NCBI GenBank assembly: GCA_024291935.2 | Contig: CM044310.1 | Coordinates: forward strand, 83,698,713 to 83,762,712 | Length of the DNA: 64,000 nt | Source of the DNA: Okapia johnstoni | Lineage: Eukaryota; Chordata; Mammalia; Artiodactyla; Giraffidae | Direction: 5' to 3' | Shown here: in pieces, positions 11,601 through 23,639 of the stretch | Numbering within the stretch: the first letter of the stretch is position 1 | Layout of the letters: every line of letters starts with the position of its first letter | Position numbers and translations under genes: made by a program | Notes under the pieces: generated by a model | Told to the model about the DNA's origin: nothing | Seen by the model: only the letters and a program-made list of their open reading frames with translations | Databases searched by the model: none

Positions 11601-11899
11601 TAAGAGGATTGCTTTTGAATAAAAATTTATTAGAAAATAAATATTAATATAAAATGCAAGGTTTTCCCTGGAATAGGGCATATATCTCAGCAGCTGGAGA
11701 ACAATCATCAGAGTGTTCAGGGAATAGTGAGTTAACTTTCTCCCCTTGATCCATGTCCCCTGATGAGCTCATCTCTTGCCCACAAATCCAGTTATCAAGA
11801 ATAAATGGCAGGCTGCTGGGAACTGACCCTAAGGAAATGGTCCAAGGATAGAATTCACAGAAAGCTCTCTCCTTTGGGTTCTTTATCACATTGTTATAT

Positions 11900-12295
11900 T
11901 GTAGGATCATAATATTGGATACAACATAAATGCCCTATAATAGAGGAAGTAGCTCTTATTATTTATTTAGCTAATAAATTATGATACACTCACTTGGAAA
12001 ATATTAAGGACCATTAAAATTAAGGCACTGAGCACTTAATAGCCACCTAGAAAATGCTTATATTACAAATGTTGATGGAAAAGCACAGTAGACAAAACTA
12101 AATTCTATGAGTACATTTCTATGACAATGATCAGAAAAAGACAAGGTAAAGACATACCCCATAGACTGATGTAACTTAAAGTGATACTTAGAAGCAGCCC
12201 CCAAAAGCTCATACACTCAGGTTATTACAGAAATATTAAGTAGTTGCTCTGGGAAAATCACCCCTAACTGTATAAATCACTGGGGAATGTCAGTA
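11900..12295 (+). mobile_element. second ancient L1M 3' end
   Basis: The same landmark set restarts at about 11910: 'caacataaatgccctataat', 'attatgatacactcacttgg' and a stretch around 12010-12130 like the L1M segment between the ORF2 end and the 3' UTR. Either a second element or a duplicated part of the preceding one. Confidence 0.55.
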
Positions 12296-12952
12296 CGAGG
12301 GTCATATGTCTTGCTTAAAATCATTTAAGATGACATTTTGTCCAATATTTTCAAATAGCCTGAGAGCATCACCATGTTTTTTTTTTTTCCTCTTTTCTAC
12401 CAATTGCACTACAGGAAAGACCTGCCTGTATCTCAAGAGATAAGAAAGAAACTGGGATGTCTTTCATTTGCTTTGTAAACTTGGTCAGGGTCTTGTGAGA
12501 TCTCAGGGAAAATGATTGTGATTAGTCCTAAACACCATGAGTAAATGTTAATTCTAGTCAATTTGTTGAAAATCTCAAGAGAAAAATCATTTAAGGGACA
12601 TGAAGAGGGTGGTTTACAGAAAATAGGGTATGGAGCACTGGACTGGGAATCCGAAGGTCTCGCATTCATTCATTTGTTCATCCATTCAAACATTCATTCA
12701 TGTCTGTTATGCACAAACCAACTTTGGAAAGTAAACATTAAAGCCCTGGCAGCTTAAGCTATGGTGGACATGCCAGAACACAACCAAGAAATTATAGTAT
12801 AGTGTATTAAGAACAGTGATGAAAAAGAATATTATGGGTATGAAGGAAGAAATTTTTGCTTCTTCTTGAGACAGTAGACTTGCCTCCCAAACCGATATGA
12901 CCCTGGAAGAACGGGGTCCCAGAGTCCTGGCTATTAAGAGGCAAGACAGAGA
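12296..12952. other. unique DNA with small (TTCA)n patch
   Basis: A T-run is present at about 12377-12390, and a degenerate cattcattcat / catccattca patch at about 12664-12702. No exon or transposon recognised elsewhere. Confidence 0.45.
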
Positions 12953-13160
12953 GGTGGTGAAAGACATGATTTTAGAAGCAGACTCAAGCCTCAGCACCCC
13001 CAGGAAGTGCGTGTCATTGGGCAAGTTATTTAACCTCTACAGAGCGATTCCCCAATTGTAAAATGAGATAATAACACTATGTGCCTCACTAGACAAGTGT
13101 TAGGGTTCCAGGGGAAACTGCTCAGGCGGATTTGAGCATAGCACCTGGCTCATCATTCCA
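12953..13160 (+). mobile_element. MIR SINE
   Basis: Sense MIR with most of the element present: 'tttagaagcagactcaagcc' near the 5' half, core 'attgggcaagttatttaacc', 'aattgtaaaatgagataata' and 3' part 'agcacctggctcat'. Confidence 0.8.
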
Positions 13161-13989
13161 GCTGAAGAAATGATTGCTATATTACTGTGAATAACAAGTC
13201 TTCAGCCTCAGTTATTTTGGCCAGAACAAGGCAGATGGTATGCTACTGCTGGGGAATATAATTCATGTGCTGCTTCAGGCCCTGGATTTTGATCTGCGGG
13301 CTGTGGAGCTAGGTTCTTAAGCATTCCAACCTGTTACTATTAATCATTTCCCTTGGAAACATTTCCGGAGTCAGTCTCCTAAGTGAGTGCTGTCAATGGG
13401 CTGTGGGTGTGTGAGCAGGAGGGATCTTACTCATGTGGGAGCCAGTCTGTCCTTCCCTGGTGTGGTACAAATTAGAGGCAGCCTGTGGGGCTTCTCTCCA
13501 GCTCCCACGGGTTCCCCCAGGGAGGGCTTCTTGACAGCATTGTGGTTTGGGTTGTCATCACAACTAACCACTCATTTCTCAACTGACGCCCTGTGTCACT
13601 CTGCGCATCCCTGCAGGGTTGTGGGAAAGACTCCTGCAGAGCAATAAGAGGCAGGAAGACAGGCTGCACTAAGGGGACAAAGAGGGCAGCGTGGCTCAGT
13701 CGCCAGGCTTGGGAGGATGGAATCAAGCAGGGCCTATTGAAGCCTGGCACCAAATGAACAAAACTGAGGTTCTCTCTTGCTTTCCAGAATGGCATGCTGT
13801 TGCTTTGACTTCACCGCATAATCTTGGATGGGACTATATTCCCAAGCAACTGAAATCCTATGGTCACAACAGCACTGACCTTGGCAAACAGGGCCACCCA
13901 TGCACATAAAAACAATGAAAGCCTACCTTCATTGAATCCTATTGAATTCACTGAATCCAATTTCATTTGTGGATTTACACTTTAATCAC
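13161..13989. other. unique DNA, no gene seen
   Basis: Moderately GC-rich at 13380-13700. Open frames of 86 and 107 codons on opposite strands overlap there. Neither has recognisable domains or convincing splice context, so neither is called. Confidence 0.4.
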
Positions 13990-14145
13990 GTGTCATCATC
14001 ATGTCCATTTCATAAGTAAGAAAACTGAGATACAGAGAGATTAAGATATTTATCCATAATTGCACAGCTAGCAGGAGGTGGAACCAATGTTCAAATTCTG
14101 GCAGTGGGAGTTGGAGCCTGAAGACTTAATCTCCATGCTGTGCTG
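13990..14145 (-). mobile_element. MIR SINE
   Basis: Antisense MIR: 'aagtaagaaaactgagatac', 'attgcacagctagcaggagg' and 'caaattctggcagtgggag' mark the core and the 5' half. Confidence 0.75.
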
Positions 14146-15485
14146 ACCCTTGATGAATGCACTTAAATAAAGAGTGGGCACAGAACAACATGATTCCCCA
14201 AAGGGCCCCGAGCCAGCTAAGGTCTCCCATGGTAGATTCTGAAGGCCTGGGTTAAAACAGAGAGGTCTCCAGGAGGGGCCCTATCTAAGCTCTTAGCAGT
14301 CTTGGCTACAGTGCATGCATTAGTTTCTTCAGAGTAGCTCCTTTCTGAGCAAAGGGTAATTAGGATGGTGGTGGGAAGGGGTTTTCTCTGAAAAGTGGGA
14401 TTCCCTGTGATTCTCAAGAGTGGATGAGAGCCAGAGAACCAAAAAGACGCAGTTGGAGTGGAATTATGGAGAAATGGGGTTAGAGAAGAAGGACAAGAAA
14501 GGACTAAAAAGTTTTAATGTGTCTCTACTACAATTTGACAAAGGCTGGCCCTGCTGATTCAAAAGTTTTTTTTTCTCTCTCAACTCTTCCTGTTCAGAGA
14601 ATGCTACCAGGATCTCCTTGATTTGGATATTCTCAGGTTCTACAGTCCATCAGGTACCAGAGCTCCAGGGGTCATTTAGTTAAGGCCTTGGACTCAGAGA
14701 TTGTCAAAACCAAAAGCCATTTCCAGAAGCATTCAGTCTTGGTCAGCCCAAGCTGATGGGCATTTACTGGTCAGCTAAGTGGTAGCAGCTGCCCTGGGTA
14801 CACGGGTGGCATAAAGACAGTCTGGTTGGTGCTAGAAGATAAGTAAGAGCAGAGAGACCAGGGACCATAGCTACTAAAAGCAATGACATCAAACTCCCAT
14901 GGATGGGCCACTCAGGTAAAGAGAGCGTCCTTGGGTGAAACAAAGGGCCTGGAAAGAAATAAAGAGGAAAACAAGTGAAGATGAATTGAGTGGAGGAAGA
15001 GGAGACTTGCAAAATAAATAGAAGAGAAGAGGCCCAAGAGTGATGAGAGAGGAACGTGGCAGGAAGATGTGAATGAAAGAGGCAACCAGAGAAAATCATC
15101 CATGACTGAGAAACTCAAAGGAGCTGAACTAATGACAACATTCAGATTTCAAATGGTGGTGCTATGGAGATAAACATCTCTCCCATTTTTCTCACATGTT
15201 TTTTTTCTTTCTTGGTAAAATGTGCTACTTTCAATAGCATTGTGTAAGTGACATTTTGGGGAAATCAAGAAAATGGGGCTGTGTCTCCAGGTTGAGTTTG
15301 CAAAAAATGAAGACTTAGAGAATAGCCATCCACGGGGAGAGTTGAGAGGGACAGACATGGAGCAGATGCAGAAACTCAGAATCAGGTCTGACTAGGTAGG
15401 ACCCCCGAGGCCACTCCCTGGAGGGGCGAAACTAGCATGGCAGAGTCCCCTGGGAGTCTGGTTGAGACACTCCTGGACTCCATGT
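14146..15485. other. unique DNA, no gene seen
   Basis: No firm repeat. A short T-run lies at 14565-14575. The 111-codon minus frame at 14764-15099 overlaps other frames and shows no domain signature. Confidence 0.4.
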
Positions 15486-15570
15486 CCAGGGTCTGACTCG
15501 GCCTGTCTGGGGTGGGACCTGTGAGTTTGTCATCCTGATGCCCTCAGGTGAACTGATGTTGCCGGCTCAC
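15486..15570. mobile_element. MER5-like DNA transposon fossil
   Basis: 'ctggggtgggacctgtgagt' and 'ccctcaggtgaactgatgtt' resemble the MER5A (hAT-Charlie, non-autonomous) core. Short and diverged. Confidence 0.4.
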
Positions 15571-15705
15571 CCTGGAAGAACCCTAAAGATATTTGGAGGG
15601 ACCCTGCGGTCTTTGCTAACTGTAGGGGAGGAAATGACCCAATTCTGTCTGAATCTCAAAGGAAAGGATGACTTCCTGGTTATAAATGAGTAGTATACAA
15701 AGAGT

Positions 15706-15833
15706 TATCACCAACTCAACGGACATGAGTTTGAATAAACTTCAGGAGACGGTGAAGGACAGGAAAGCCTGGCGTGCTGCAGTCCACAGGGTTGCAAAGA
15801 GTCAGACATGACTTCGTGACTGGACAACAATAC
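15706..15833 (+). mobile_element. BovB LINE 3' end, 5' truncated
   Basis: Sense BovB tail: 'caacggacatgagtttgaat', 'gacaggaaagcctggcgtgc' and 'gagtcagacatgacttcgtg'. Only the last part of the element (about 130 bp) is present. Confidence 0.85.
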
Positions 15834-16221
15834 AGAGTCACCGTCTAGTTGCCAACAAAATGTTGTGGAAGTTCTCAGAAGAAGAGAACGCACATAACTC
15901 CTTTGCATGTAGTGCTAAATCGGTATTGCCTGGCTCCCTGTGGGGTTAAGAAGTGTGACAGCTTATGGTAAAAGAATCTAATTAGGGGTCAGGAAGCCTA
16001 TGCTTGAATCCCAGTTAAGGTTCTTACCATCTGTGTGGTCTTTGGGGAGGGCGATTCATTAACCTCTCTGACCCCATTTTCTCTACCTTACCCAGGGGAA
16101 CTTTTCACTGCTTATTGCTACCACCACCATGCTGGCTTCCTGGTCCACATGTGGGCCAAGATTCTATTCTTGAGTTCCTGCAGCACACCTGAAGGGAGAA
16201 TGGAACGCAAAGGTAAGCCCT
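15834..16221. other. unique DNA, no gene seen
   Basis: No recognised feature. Confidence 0.4.
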
Positions 16222-16432
16222 AGGGCTTCCCTGGTGACTCAGTGGTTAAGAATCCACTTGCCAATGCAGGAGATGCAGGAGACATGTGTTCGATCCCTGG
16301 GTCAGGAAGATCCCCTGCAGAAGGAAAAGGCAATCCATTCTAGTATTCTTGTCTGGGAAATCCTATAGACAAAAGAGCCTGGCAGGCTACAATCCATGGG
16401 TTCGCAAGGAGTGTGACATGACTGAGCTGTTA
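16222..16432 (+). mobile_element. Bov-tA SINE
   Basis: Head 'gggcttccctggtgactcag', intact B-box-like 'gtgttcgatccctgggtcag', body, and decayed tail 'ggagtgtgacatgactgagc'. Confidence 0.93.
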
Positions 16433-17125
16433 ACATAAAATACCAGAAACCTGGCATCTTAGCTCCAGTTCCCTGGAGCTGGAGTCTGAGGCAGAGGTTT
16501 GCATGCAGGAAGCTTATTGAGAGGCCTCTTGTAAACAACATATGCAAGGGAGTGAGGAAAGCAGAGCTGAGCAGGGAGAGATGTTGAACTCTGATGCAGT
16601 AGCTATAGAGGTTTCAGCCTAACTTTGGGGAAGCTCCAGAACAAGCCTGGCTCTTGCCAGTTGTCCAGGTTGGAGCAAAGAAGCCGTCTTTCTGTATCCT
16701 TAAGTCTACCCTACGTTTCATGCCCTTGGGAAGAGGGTTCAACCTTGGGTAAGGTGGTTCTCTTCAGACAGGGGCAATGCCTCAGCTGCAAGCTCTCGTT
16801 AGCCGACACTCCTGGCAGCGGGGAGCATGAGTGCCTTGGTTCCCAAATGGGAGGCAGCACTGACGGCATAATTTGTGGAGGCCCTTGTTCCAAATTATTG
16901 AGAATTTCAAGACAGCAGCACCACATACTAAGCTGAGCATGGGGCCCTTTTACACACATGGTTGTGAATGGTTGTGAACCCAGGAAGCTGGCCTCCATAG
17001 AGGATCCAGTGATACATCACCGTGTCCAGCTTGGTGTTGTGGAAAGGAAATAAAAACAGAGAGAAACCTCATACTAGCTCACTGGCTTATAAGATGCACC
17101 GCCTCTTCCATTTGGGGTCATTTAT
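16433..17125. other. unassigned DNA, possibly an old repeat
   Basis: The stretch from about 16460 has a feel of an old interspersed repeat (purine-rich block 16545-16600), but I cannot name a family. Opposing open frames of 103 and 95 codons at 16625-16998 have no domain support. Confidence 0.3.
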
Positions 17126-17137
17126 AGGGTGACTCCA

Positions 17138-17367
17138 GTGGGCTTCCCTGGTGGCTCAATGGTAAAGAATCCAGCTGCACTGCAGGAGTCACAGGAGATT
17201 CAGGTTTGATCCCTGAGGGGAAAGATCCCCTGGAGGAGGACATGGCAGCCCACTCCAGGATTCTTGCCTGGAGAATCCAATGGACAGAAGATCCTGGTGG
17301 GCTACAGCCCACAGGGTTGCAAAGAGTCAGACATGACTGAAGTGACTTAGCATGCACGCACATACCC
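17138..17367 (+). mobile_element. Bov-tA SINE with perfect 12-bp TSD
   Basis: The TSD 'agggtgactcca' is exact at 17126-17137 and 17368-17379, defining the insertion to the base. Head 'gggcttccctggtggctcaa', body and 'gagtcagacatgactgaagt' tail are present. Confidence 0.97.
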
Positions 17368-17379
17368 AGGGTGACTCCA

Positions 17380-18502
17380 ACATGGCTATTACTGCAAAGA
17401 CTTGTCCTTAAGGCCTCCTCAGGGCCCTACAGGTTCTTCAGTGCAGACACAGGAGGCCAAGAGGCATTCTCTTGCCTTCTGAATTCTCAGCTGTTGGGTT
17501 TTGATTCTCAGTGTCACGACCTTCCTCACAACTGGGAGATGGACAATGAGAATGTCCACCCCTTTCTTGAGAAACCTCACCTACCCATGGGTTGGGGCCT
17601 CACCTAATAGGCAATGACCAAAGAGTCACCTTTCTGCCTACATGGAGCAGTTGACATGCCTTCAAGAGGCCCTCAGCAGAGGGGTGGGTAACTTTTCTCT
17701 ACAACAGGCTCTTTACTCTTCCCCTGAACCTCCATACCCAGCCAACTCAGGCTAGGCTTCCTTGGGCCTCAGATGCCTGCCTATTTCTCAGCTTCAGAAT
17801 CATGCAAGTCCCTTTAACTCAGTGAAAATAAAAGTTTTGTTTGATTATTTTTTCATCAGCCAAAGCCTAGGGTTTCTGGACCTTGTCTTTCAGTTCTTTT
17901 AAATAAAATTTGAGGCAAAGAATAATCCCCTCTACACAGTCTATCAGAGTTTCATTTTCTCTCCCTTTTTAAACTGTGTTCTAACCCCAATTCGGGGGCC
18001 CCCAGAGCCTGTTAAAGTCGCTGAATAAGATGCAGTGTTCACCACTCACTCTGACACAGGCCTTCTATTCCAGCTCACGGCCGTGTTTGCTTTCCTCCCT
18101 TCTCTCTCCTCTTTATCCTAGTTTTAGAATGTTGGTGAGCTGGTTGGATTTCTTTTTTATTTTCTTTAACCTATTCCATGACTTGAAGAGTTTTGTATTT
18201 CACATTAGGCAGTGGATAAAAGGCAGCCTTCACTTGATAGTTGTCCTCTTCTGACTCTGGAGTGGATCTTTGCTGAGTGTACAAGAGAGGCAAGACTGAG
18301 ATTCAACTCTTTTACACATGCTCACTCCAACACTCTAAAAGCAAAAGTGAGGAAAATGGGATTGTTCTCTGAATTCTAGCTACCAAAAAATTGTATGCAA
18401 TTTGTATATAATAGGTGTAGTCACCCACTATATGATCTATAAGTAACAATCACTGATTGTATAAACTTAGAAAATATTTACCCAGGCAACAACCTTGTGA
18501 TA
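17380..18502. other. unique DNA, no gene seen
   Basis: No recognised repeat. Poly-pyrimidine stretches occur at 18095-18170. No supported exon. Confidence 0.4.
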
Positions 18503-18533
18503 CGTGTGTATGTGTGTGTGTGTGTGTGTGTGT
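18503..18533. repeat. (GT)n microsatellite
   Basis: About 14 GT units with one interruption near the left end, immediately upstream of a minus-strand SINE, that is, at that SINE's 3' tail side. Confidence 0.95.
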
Positions 18534-18552
18534 CTACGTATGTATGCGTGTT

Positions 18553-18771
18553 GCATGCTAAGTTGCTTCGGTCATATCCAACTCTGTGCGGCCCTATGGA
18601 CTATAGTCCGCCAGGCTCCTCTGTCCATGGGATTCTCCAGGCAAGAATACTGGAGTGGGTTGCCATGCCCTCCTCCAGGGGATTTTCCCAACCCAGGGAT
18701 CAAACCCGCGTCTCTTGCATTTCCTGCATTGGCAGGTGGGTTCTTTACCACTAGCACCACCTAGGAAGCCC
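18553..18771 (-). mobile_element. Bov-tA SINE, full unit of a dimer
   Basis: Antisense unit from 'gcatgctaagttgcttcggt' to head 'cacctaggaagccc'. In the orientation of the element it follows the partial unit 18772-18890, giving a partial-plus-full dimer. Confidence 0.95.
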
Positions 18772-18890
18772 AAGAATACTGGAGTGCATTGCCATGCCCT
18801 CCTCCAGGGCATCTTCCCAACTCAGGGATCGAACCCAGGTCTCCCACATTGCTGGTGGATTGTTTACCATCTGAGCCACCGGGGAAGCCC
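18772..18890 (-). mobile_element. partial Bov-tA unit (5' monomer of dimer)
   Basis: Contains only the tRNA-like head and the first part of the body, broken at 'aagaatactggagtgcattg'. The antisense B-box region 'gggatcgaacccag' is intact. It abuts the full unit without spacer. Confidence 0.93.
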
Positions 18891-18950
18891 TTAAATAATA
18901 TGCTTAAATGCTGTGAATAATGGCTTAAATGTTTAAAAGCCCTTAAACGC

Positions 18951-19158
18951 TGCGCTTAGTCACTCAGTCATGTCCAAATCTTTGCAACCCCATGGACTGT
19001 AGCCTTCCAGGCTCATCTGTCCATGGGGATTCTCCAGGCAAGAATATTGGATTGAGTGACCATGCCCTCCTCCAGGGGATCTTCCAAGCCCAGGGATCGA
19101 ACCCAGGTCTCCCAAATTATGGGTGGATTCTTTACCATCTGAACCACCAGGGAAGCCT
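18951..19158 (-). mobile_element. Bov-tA SINE, full unit of a second dimer
   Basis: Antisense copy from 'cttagtcactcagtcatgtc' to 'caccagggaagcct'. It follows the first dimer after about 60 bp. Confidence 0.95.
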
Positions 19159-19243
19159 AGTAATGCTGGAGTGGGTAGCCTATCCATCGAATCGGGGTCT
19201 CCCGCATTGCAGACAGATTCTTTACCAGCTGAGCTACCAAGGA
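19159..19243 (-). mobile_element. partial Bov-tA unit with internal deletion
   Basis: Begins at the equivalent breakpoint ('agtaatgctggagtgggtag') as the partial unit of the first dimer, then jumps by a deletion to 'atcgaatcggggtctcccgc' and the head 'gagctaccaaggac'. Confidence 0.9.
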
Positions 19244-19250
19244 CAGTTAC

Positions 19251-19310
19251 GTATGTGTGTATATACATATATATGTGTGTGTGTGTGGGGGGGGGGTATA
19301 TATGTATCCT
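19251..19310. repeat. compound (TG)n/(TA)n with G-run
   Basis: gtatgtgtgt, tatatatg, gtgtgtgtgtg, then a run of about 10 G, then tatatatg. Imperfect compound microsatellite. Confidence 0.9.
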
Positions 19311-19414
19311 ATGAGCAAATATTATCATCATCATTTTACAGTTAAGAAAAATGAACAAGTAACTGACTGGTTCCATTACTAAACCTTCAGGTCACATAGC
19401 TAATTACGGTATGC

Positions 19415-19455
19415 ATGAACATACATACATGCACATATATACATACACATATCCC
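19415..19455. repeat. degenerate (CATA)n
   Basis: Units of catacatacatg and acatatatacatacacat. Short and imperfect. Confidence 0.75.
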
Positions 19456-19534
19456 TGTGTAGCTATGTGCTTGGCACAGATTAAACTAAAAGAGTATTTA
19501 GGCAAGCCAGCATATCTATTTCAGTTTTGCAATT

Positions 19535-19985
19535 CAAGCATAATGTACACCCAGTAAGTGCATGTACTCTCATGTTTTTACATTCACATCATCCTCACTT
19601 CGATGAAGACAGGGACCATCTCAGCATCCCAGCAGGCTCATGTCTGCCCCCTCCTTCTCCTCAAAGGTGACAGTGCTCTACTAGTTTTGCTTGTTTTTGC
19701 TTGCCGCATTCCATTACGTGAAAAGAACACATTTTATTCATCCAACCATTGATGGAATTTGTGTCATTTCTAGTTTGGGACTTTGATACCTACTGTTGTT
19801 ATGAACAATTTTCAGACACATCTATTGTTGAGCACGTCACTCAATTCTATTGAGAATATACCTAGGCGTGGTAACGCTGAGTCAAAGGTAAAGCATATGT
19901 TTGGCTATAATATATATTACTATAGTTATCCAAAGTCCTTGTATAAAATTACAGTCCTGGCTACCAGCCTATGAGACCCCAGTGT
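19535..19985 (-). mobile_element. ancient L1M 3' region
   Basis: Antisense L1M landmarks in order: 'taatgtacacccagtaagtg', 'catccaaccattgatggaat', 'gagaatatacctaggcgtgg', 'tgagtcaaaggtaaagcata' and 'aaattacagtcctggctacc'. Coding capacity is lost. Confidence 0.75.
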
Positions 19986-20849
19986 CTCCTTTTACATCTT
20001 AACTACATAGGCATTTCTGGGAGTTTAAATATTAAGACTAGCTCATGTACTGTGAGACATCCACTAGAACAACATCACAGACCTTGCCTGCTGAACACAC
20101 GCAATCCCAGGCCAGTGGCTCCGGCTTCCAGTTCCGTGGTGACTTCCCACTAGCTCCCTCCCACTGCTGTGACTTTCAGACAGCTAAGCGAGCCCAGAGG
20201 AGATGCAAAACAATTGCAGGTTTCATCTGTGTCATGAGGGTGAAACCCATTATTATGAAAAACATTAACCTTTCCTCTTCTGGGCAGAAATAGCACCCGC
20301 TGTCAGGGGGTGCCTTGTTTAGAGAACCCTGTGGTTTCAAAAGAACTCTTAAAGTTCCAAAGAGCGAAGAAACCTATTTTACTGCTCCATCACACCATTT
20401 TTATATTATTTTACCTGCTGATTTGTCACCTAAATCTGCAAGACTAGTCATCACGCAAGAGGTGTCCCATATCAAAGTCAGGGCTCTCTGTAGTTTTCAT
20501 ACAGAAGAAGAGATGACGTAAAGCCAACAGGGAACTCACTTTCCTCACATCCTTCACTCTAATTCATAGTTAGGAACACAAGGGACCTGCCTTTTCCTTG
20601 CAGCTCTCCAAGAAACTCCACTTTTATCAAAGACAGAGAGCAGCTCAGCCAAGTAACTTTATTTGGGCAAGTGAGGTGCTCAATTTTCAGCCAAGAAATT
20701 CAGATCGGGGCTACATGTTTTACGTAATTTGCAGCCTCCTTCTAAGCAGGCTGATTTGAAGCTTGAGCAAGGATGATAACATTCGATTACCCCTTGCTCT
20801 GCCGTTAGTGCTGTCTGTCAAATCTCTCCATCCATCTCCCTGCAGGCAT
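19986..20849. other. unique DNA, possible conserved block
   Basis: No transposon is recognised. The 20180-20560 part is of mixed composition with surviving CpGs and may be conserved, but there is no coding signal. The short open frames overlap each other. Confidence 0.3.
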
Positions 20850-21150
20850 GGGGGAGGATTGCACTTCCTGGCCCTTCAAGTTGCGGTGGAATCAGAGAAC
20901 TAACTCTGGCCAATGAGTTATGAGTGAAAATGGCATGGGCCCCATTCATTCTAGAGCTTCAATTTGTGGTCTCAGAGCTCACTCTTAGTCTCCGGATAGT
21001 AAGAGCAGCTCTCAATATGGAGGCTGCTCTAAAAACTGGAACAGAGCCTTCGTGGTTTGCTGTCACCAAGACGTTTGTATTATTTGTCACTGCCACACAG
21101 CCTTGTCTATGCTGGTTGTTACACTGGCTCTCTCATTCAGCTGACACCCT
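20850..21150 (+). mobile_element. possible MLT1-like LTR fossil
   Basis: 'aactctggccaatgagttat' and the downstream segment with 'aacagagccttcgtggtttg' and 'ttgtcactgccacacagcct' are in the order seen in MLT1 (MaLR) LTRs. Highly diverged. No internal retroviral sequence is present. Confidence 0.35.
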
Positions 21151-22239
21151 TCTTTAAATGTGTCCTGGCTGACTTCTTTCAATCCCTATGGAGCTAGAGA
21201 TTCTAAAATTGGGTTTCTTTCCAACAAGGAGCTATAATATGGAATGAAAACCATGTCGTTCTCAATGTTGTACTTAGTTTGGCATCAATTATTTAATATT
21301 TAACCAATAAGTGGTATACATTTGTTAAACAAGCAATCATGTCAGTAACAGGTATGGAAATGTGAAGAGGAACTAAAAGGAGATGAAAGGAACACAGTTT
21401 CATCTGAAGATGCTCATGGGGAATTGCTGACACAGGGGCTTCCTGGCAAGAGCTGACGAAAGGAAGTCGGGAGGATTTCGAAAGCACAGGATCAATTACT
21501 CAGACTTGTCCTACAAGCTGATTTCTCACTCATATTAAAGGGAAAGTAAGAAGGAAGAGGATGAGGAAAAAATGAACATCCCCCAATAAACCTTTATGCA
21601 TCTGGAACTCTAAGTACGCGCAGAGCTCAGAAAAGAGGGGAAACAACCCACGTAGTATGAGCACTTCATTTCACATCACCTTTGAGAGCCAAACAGCTTG
21701 GATCTGACTGATTCCTACTGGGGACCAGAACAGTCTCCTTCTTACTCAAGGTTGTAACCTAGGTGCTTAATGTTAATACCTGGCGTATCGGATGAGCTTG
21801 ATAAGGGTTGTAAAATAAATGGACACATTAAGGGATAAACGAATGAGTGTGGGGGAAAGTTGACACTGAAACAGTCCTCACTGCAAGTTGAAAGTCCTCT
21901 TTCTTGTTCTAAAACTGTGGAAAACTCTCCCATGATCATTCTCTCTACTGACCAGCCCTGAAGAGTGGAGCTGCTCTGATTCCTGGGTCTGTGACAGGCC
22001 TCAGTGGATGGAGCCAGGTAGCATTATAACATCGGTTTGCTAAATCTGGTAAGCACAAACTCAATGGACCAAGTGATGCTGGTGCACAAACCCATTGACT
22101 GCTGAAAGCCAGATTCCACCTTTTCCTTTCCATGCACACTCAGCCTCACGGGAGAGAGGCTGCCTGGGCTCTGGTCCCAGTTCTTAGGGTCTTTGTTTCC
22201 TCCTCCTCTGTAAAAAAAATGTGGCTACATTAGATCAGG
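21151..22239. other. unique DNA, no gene seen
   Basis: No recognised repeat. AT-rich at 21180-21330. No exon supported. Confidence 0.4.
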
Positions 22240-22410
22240 AATTGTGTATTAAAAGTCACCAGGAGCTTTGCAAACATGTAGATTCCCAGATGGCTCTTCC
22301 AGAGTTTCTGATCCCTACGCTCTGGGGTTGGCTCTTAAGAACCCATGCTTTAACAAACCTCCCAGACAATCCAACCATGTTTGTCTTCTGAAACCACACT
22401 TTGAAACATA
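22240..22410. mobile_element. MER5A-like DNA transposon fossil
   Basis: 'agtcaccaggagctttgcaa' is the MER5-type start. 'acgctctggggttggctctt' and 'gaaaccacactttgaaacat' fit the middle and end. Non-autonomous hAT-Charlie relic. Confidence 0.6.
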
Positions 22411-23639
22411 GGATTTTTAAGTTGCCTTAATGTATCACATTTGTTTAAATGGTTTTATTATGATAATTTTATAAATATCGCATTCTCTCTCAGAAAGTAT
22501 TTTTAGGTGCTAAATAAATAGCAATGGTTATCAGTCAATCAGGTGTCATGTCAATCCCTGCTGATATGAAATGACTTTGAGTAGCTGAACATCTCAATCA
22601 ATTAACATAATGCTCCCCACTTCTTGTAGTCAACTTTGCCAGAAAGTTATGTTGGCCTTTCACCACAAGCATCTTCTGATGAAGTAGTCTTATTTTCATC
22701 TCTTTTTAGTTTCTCTTCACATTCCCTTACCATCAACTTAAAAAGGCTGGCATGGGGGTTTTTGTTGAGAAAGCCAATTCCTTAACATTGTTTTGAGATA
22801 GAGCCCCAAATTCCTTTAGAGTATTTGTTAAATTCAAAAGCAATATTTCGGGGCTGCTGTCAAGCTCTATGTGCAAGCACCCAGGGACTGTGCTTCCAAG
22901 AGGGAAAAACCATAGATACGGTTACATGTTTCCGACCTGACCCACTTGGCCCAGGTAAATGTGGCTTGTGGTAATTCCTTATCTGAGACTGAAAAAATCC
23001 TAAAGGCTGTCCTAACAATTTGTTTTCGGGGAAGATGGGGGATTTGAGAGAGAAGATGTAATTTTCTTCTCTGTCCCAGCTTTCCAGGGGCCTCTGATGA
23101 CTGCAAACCCCTAAAACCCTTCCCAAGGCCACCTTGCTTCCCAGGCGATCTCAAAGCATTCTCTTATCCTCAATGTCTTGCTCTGGGAAATCTAGGGTTA
23201 ACCATGCCAAGAGTGTGGATTTCAATGCCAGGATTCCAGTTTCTGCCTGAGGCTCAAGAAAGGAGCACTGGGCAGGGAGCCCACCCGGTGGCCCGCCTAG
23301 AGCAGAAGTGCTGAGCATACAAGATATGCAGTGTGAGGTCATGCCCCAGTGACATCCGAAATGGACCCTTTTGGAAAGTTTCATGAAATTCATGACCAAC
23401 TGTCATCAGCCACAAAGAGGAAAGAGGCTAAAATCGTAGAGTTTGCAGCATCCTATCTTGATATGGTTTTTTGTTTGGTGACTTTTTTTAAGACTATCTT
23501 CTTCAGCCTTCTTTTCCAGCATGGCTTCATTTTCCTCAATTCCAATATTAGCATTTTTCAGCTGCTTCTACTGCAATAATGACAATAGTTCAATTATGTT
23601 CTTCCATATGTCAGGTATAGTATGGTCTAATTTAATCTT
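22411..23639. other. unique DNA, no gene seen
   Basis: No recognised repeat. Two overlapping minus-strand open frames (22860-23154) occupy the same bases in different frames, which argues against either being coding. Confidence 0.4.

Noticed and set aside
16223..16300. tRNA-like sequences with intact B-boxes (also 34879, 57348, 61478 and others)
   Set aside because: They are heads of Bov-tA SINEs, tRNA-derived but not tRNA genes; followed by the BovB-derived body.
18960..19376. 138-codon minus-strand frame
   Set aside because: Translation of two SINE units and a TG/TA microsatellite.
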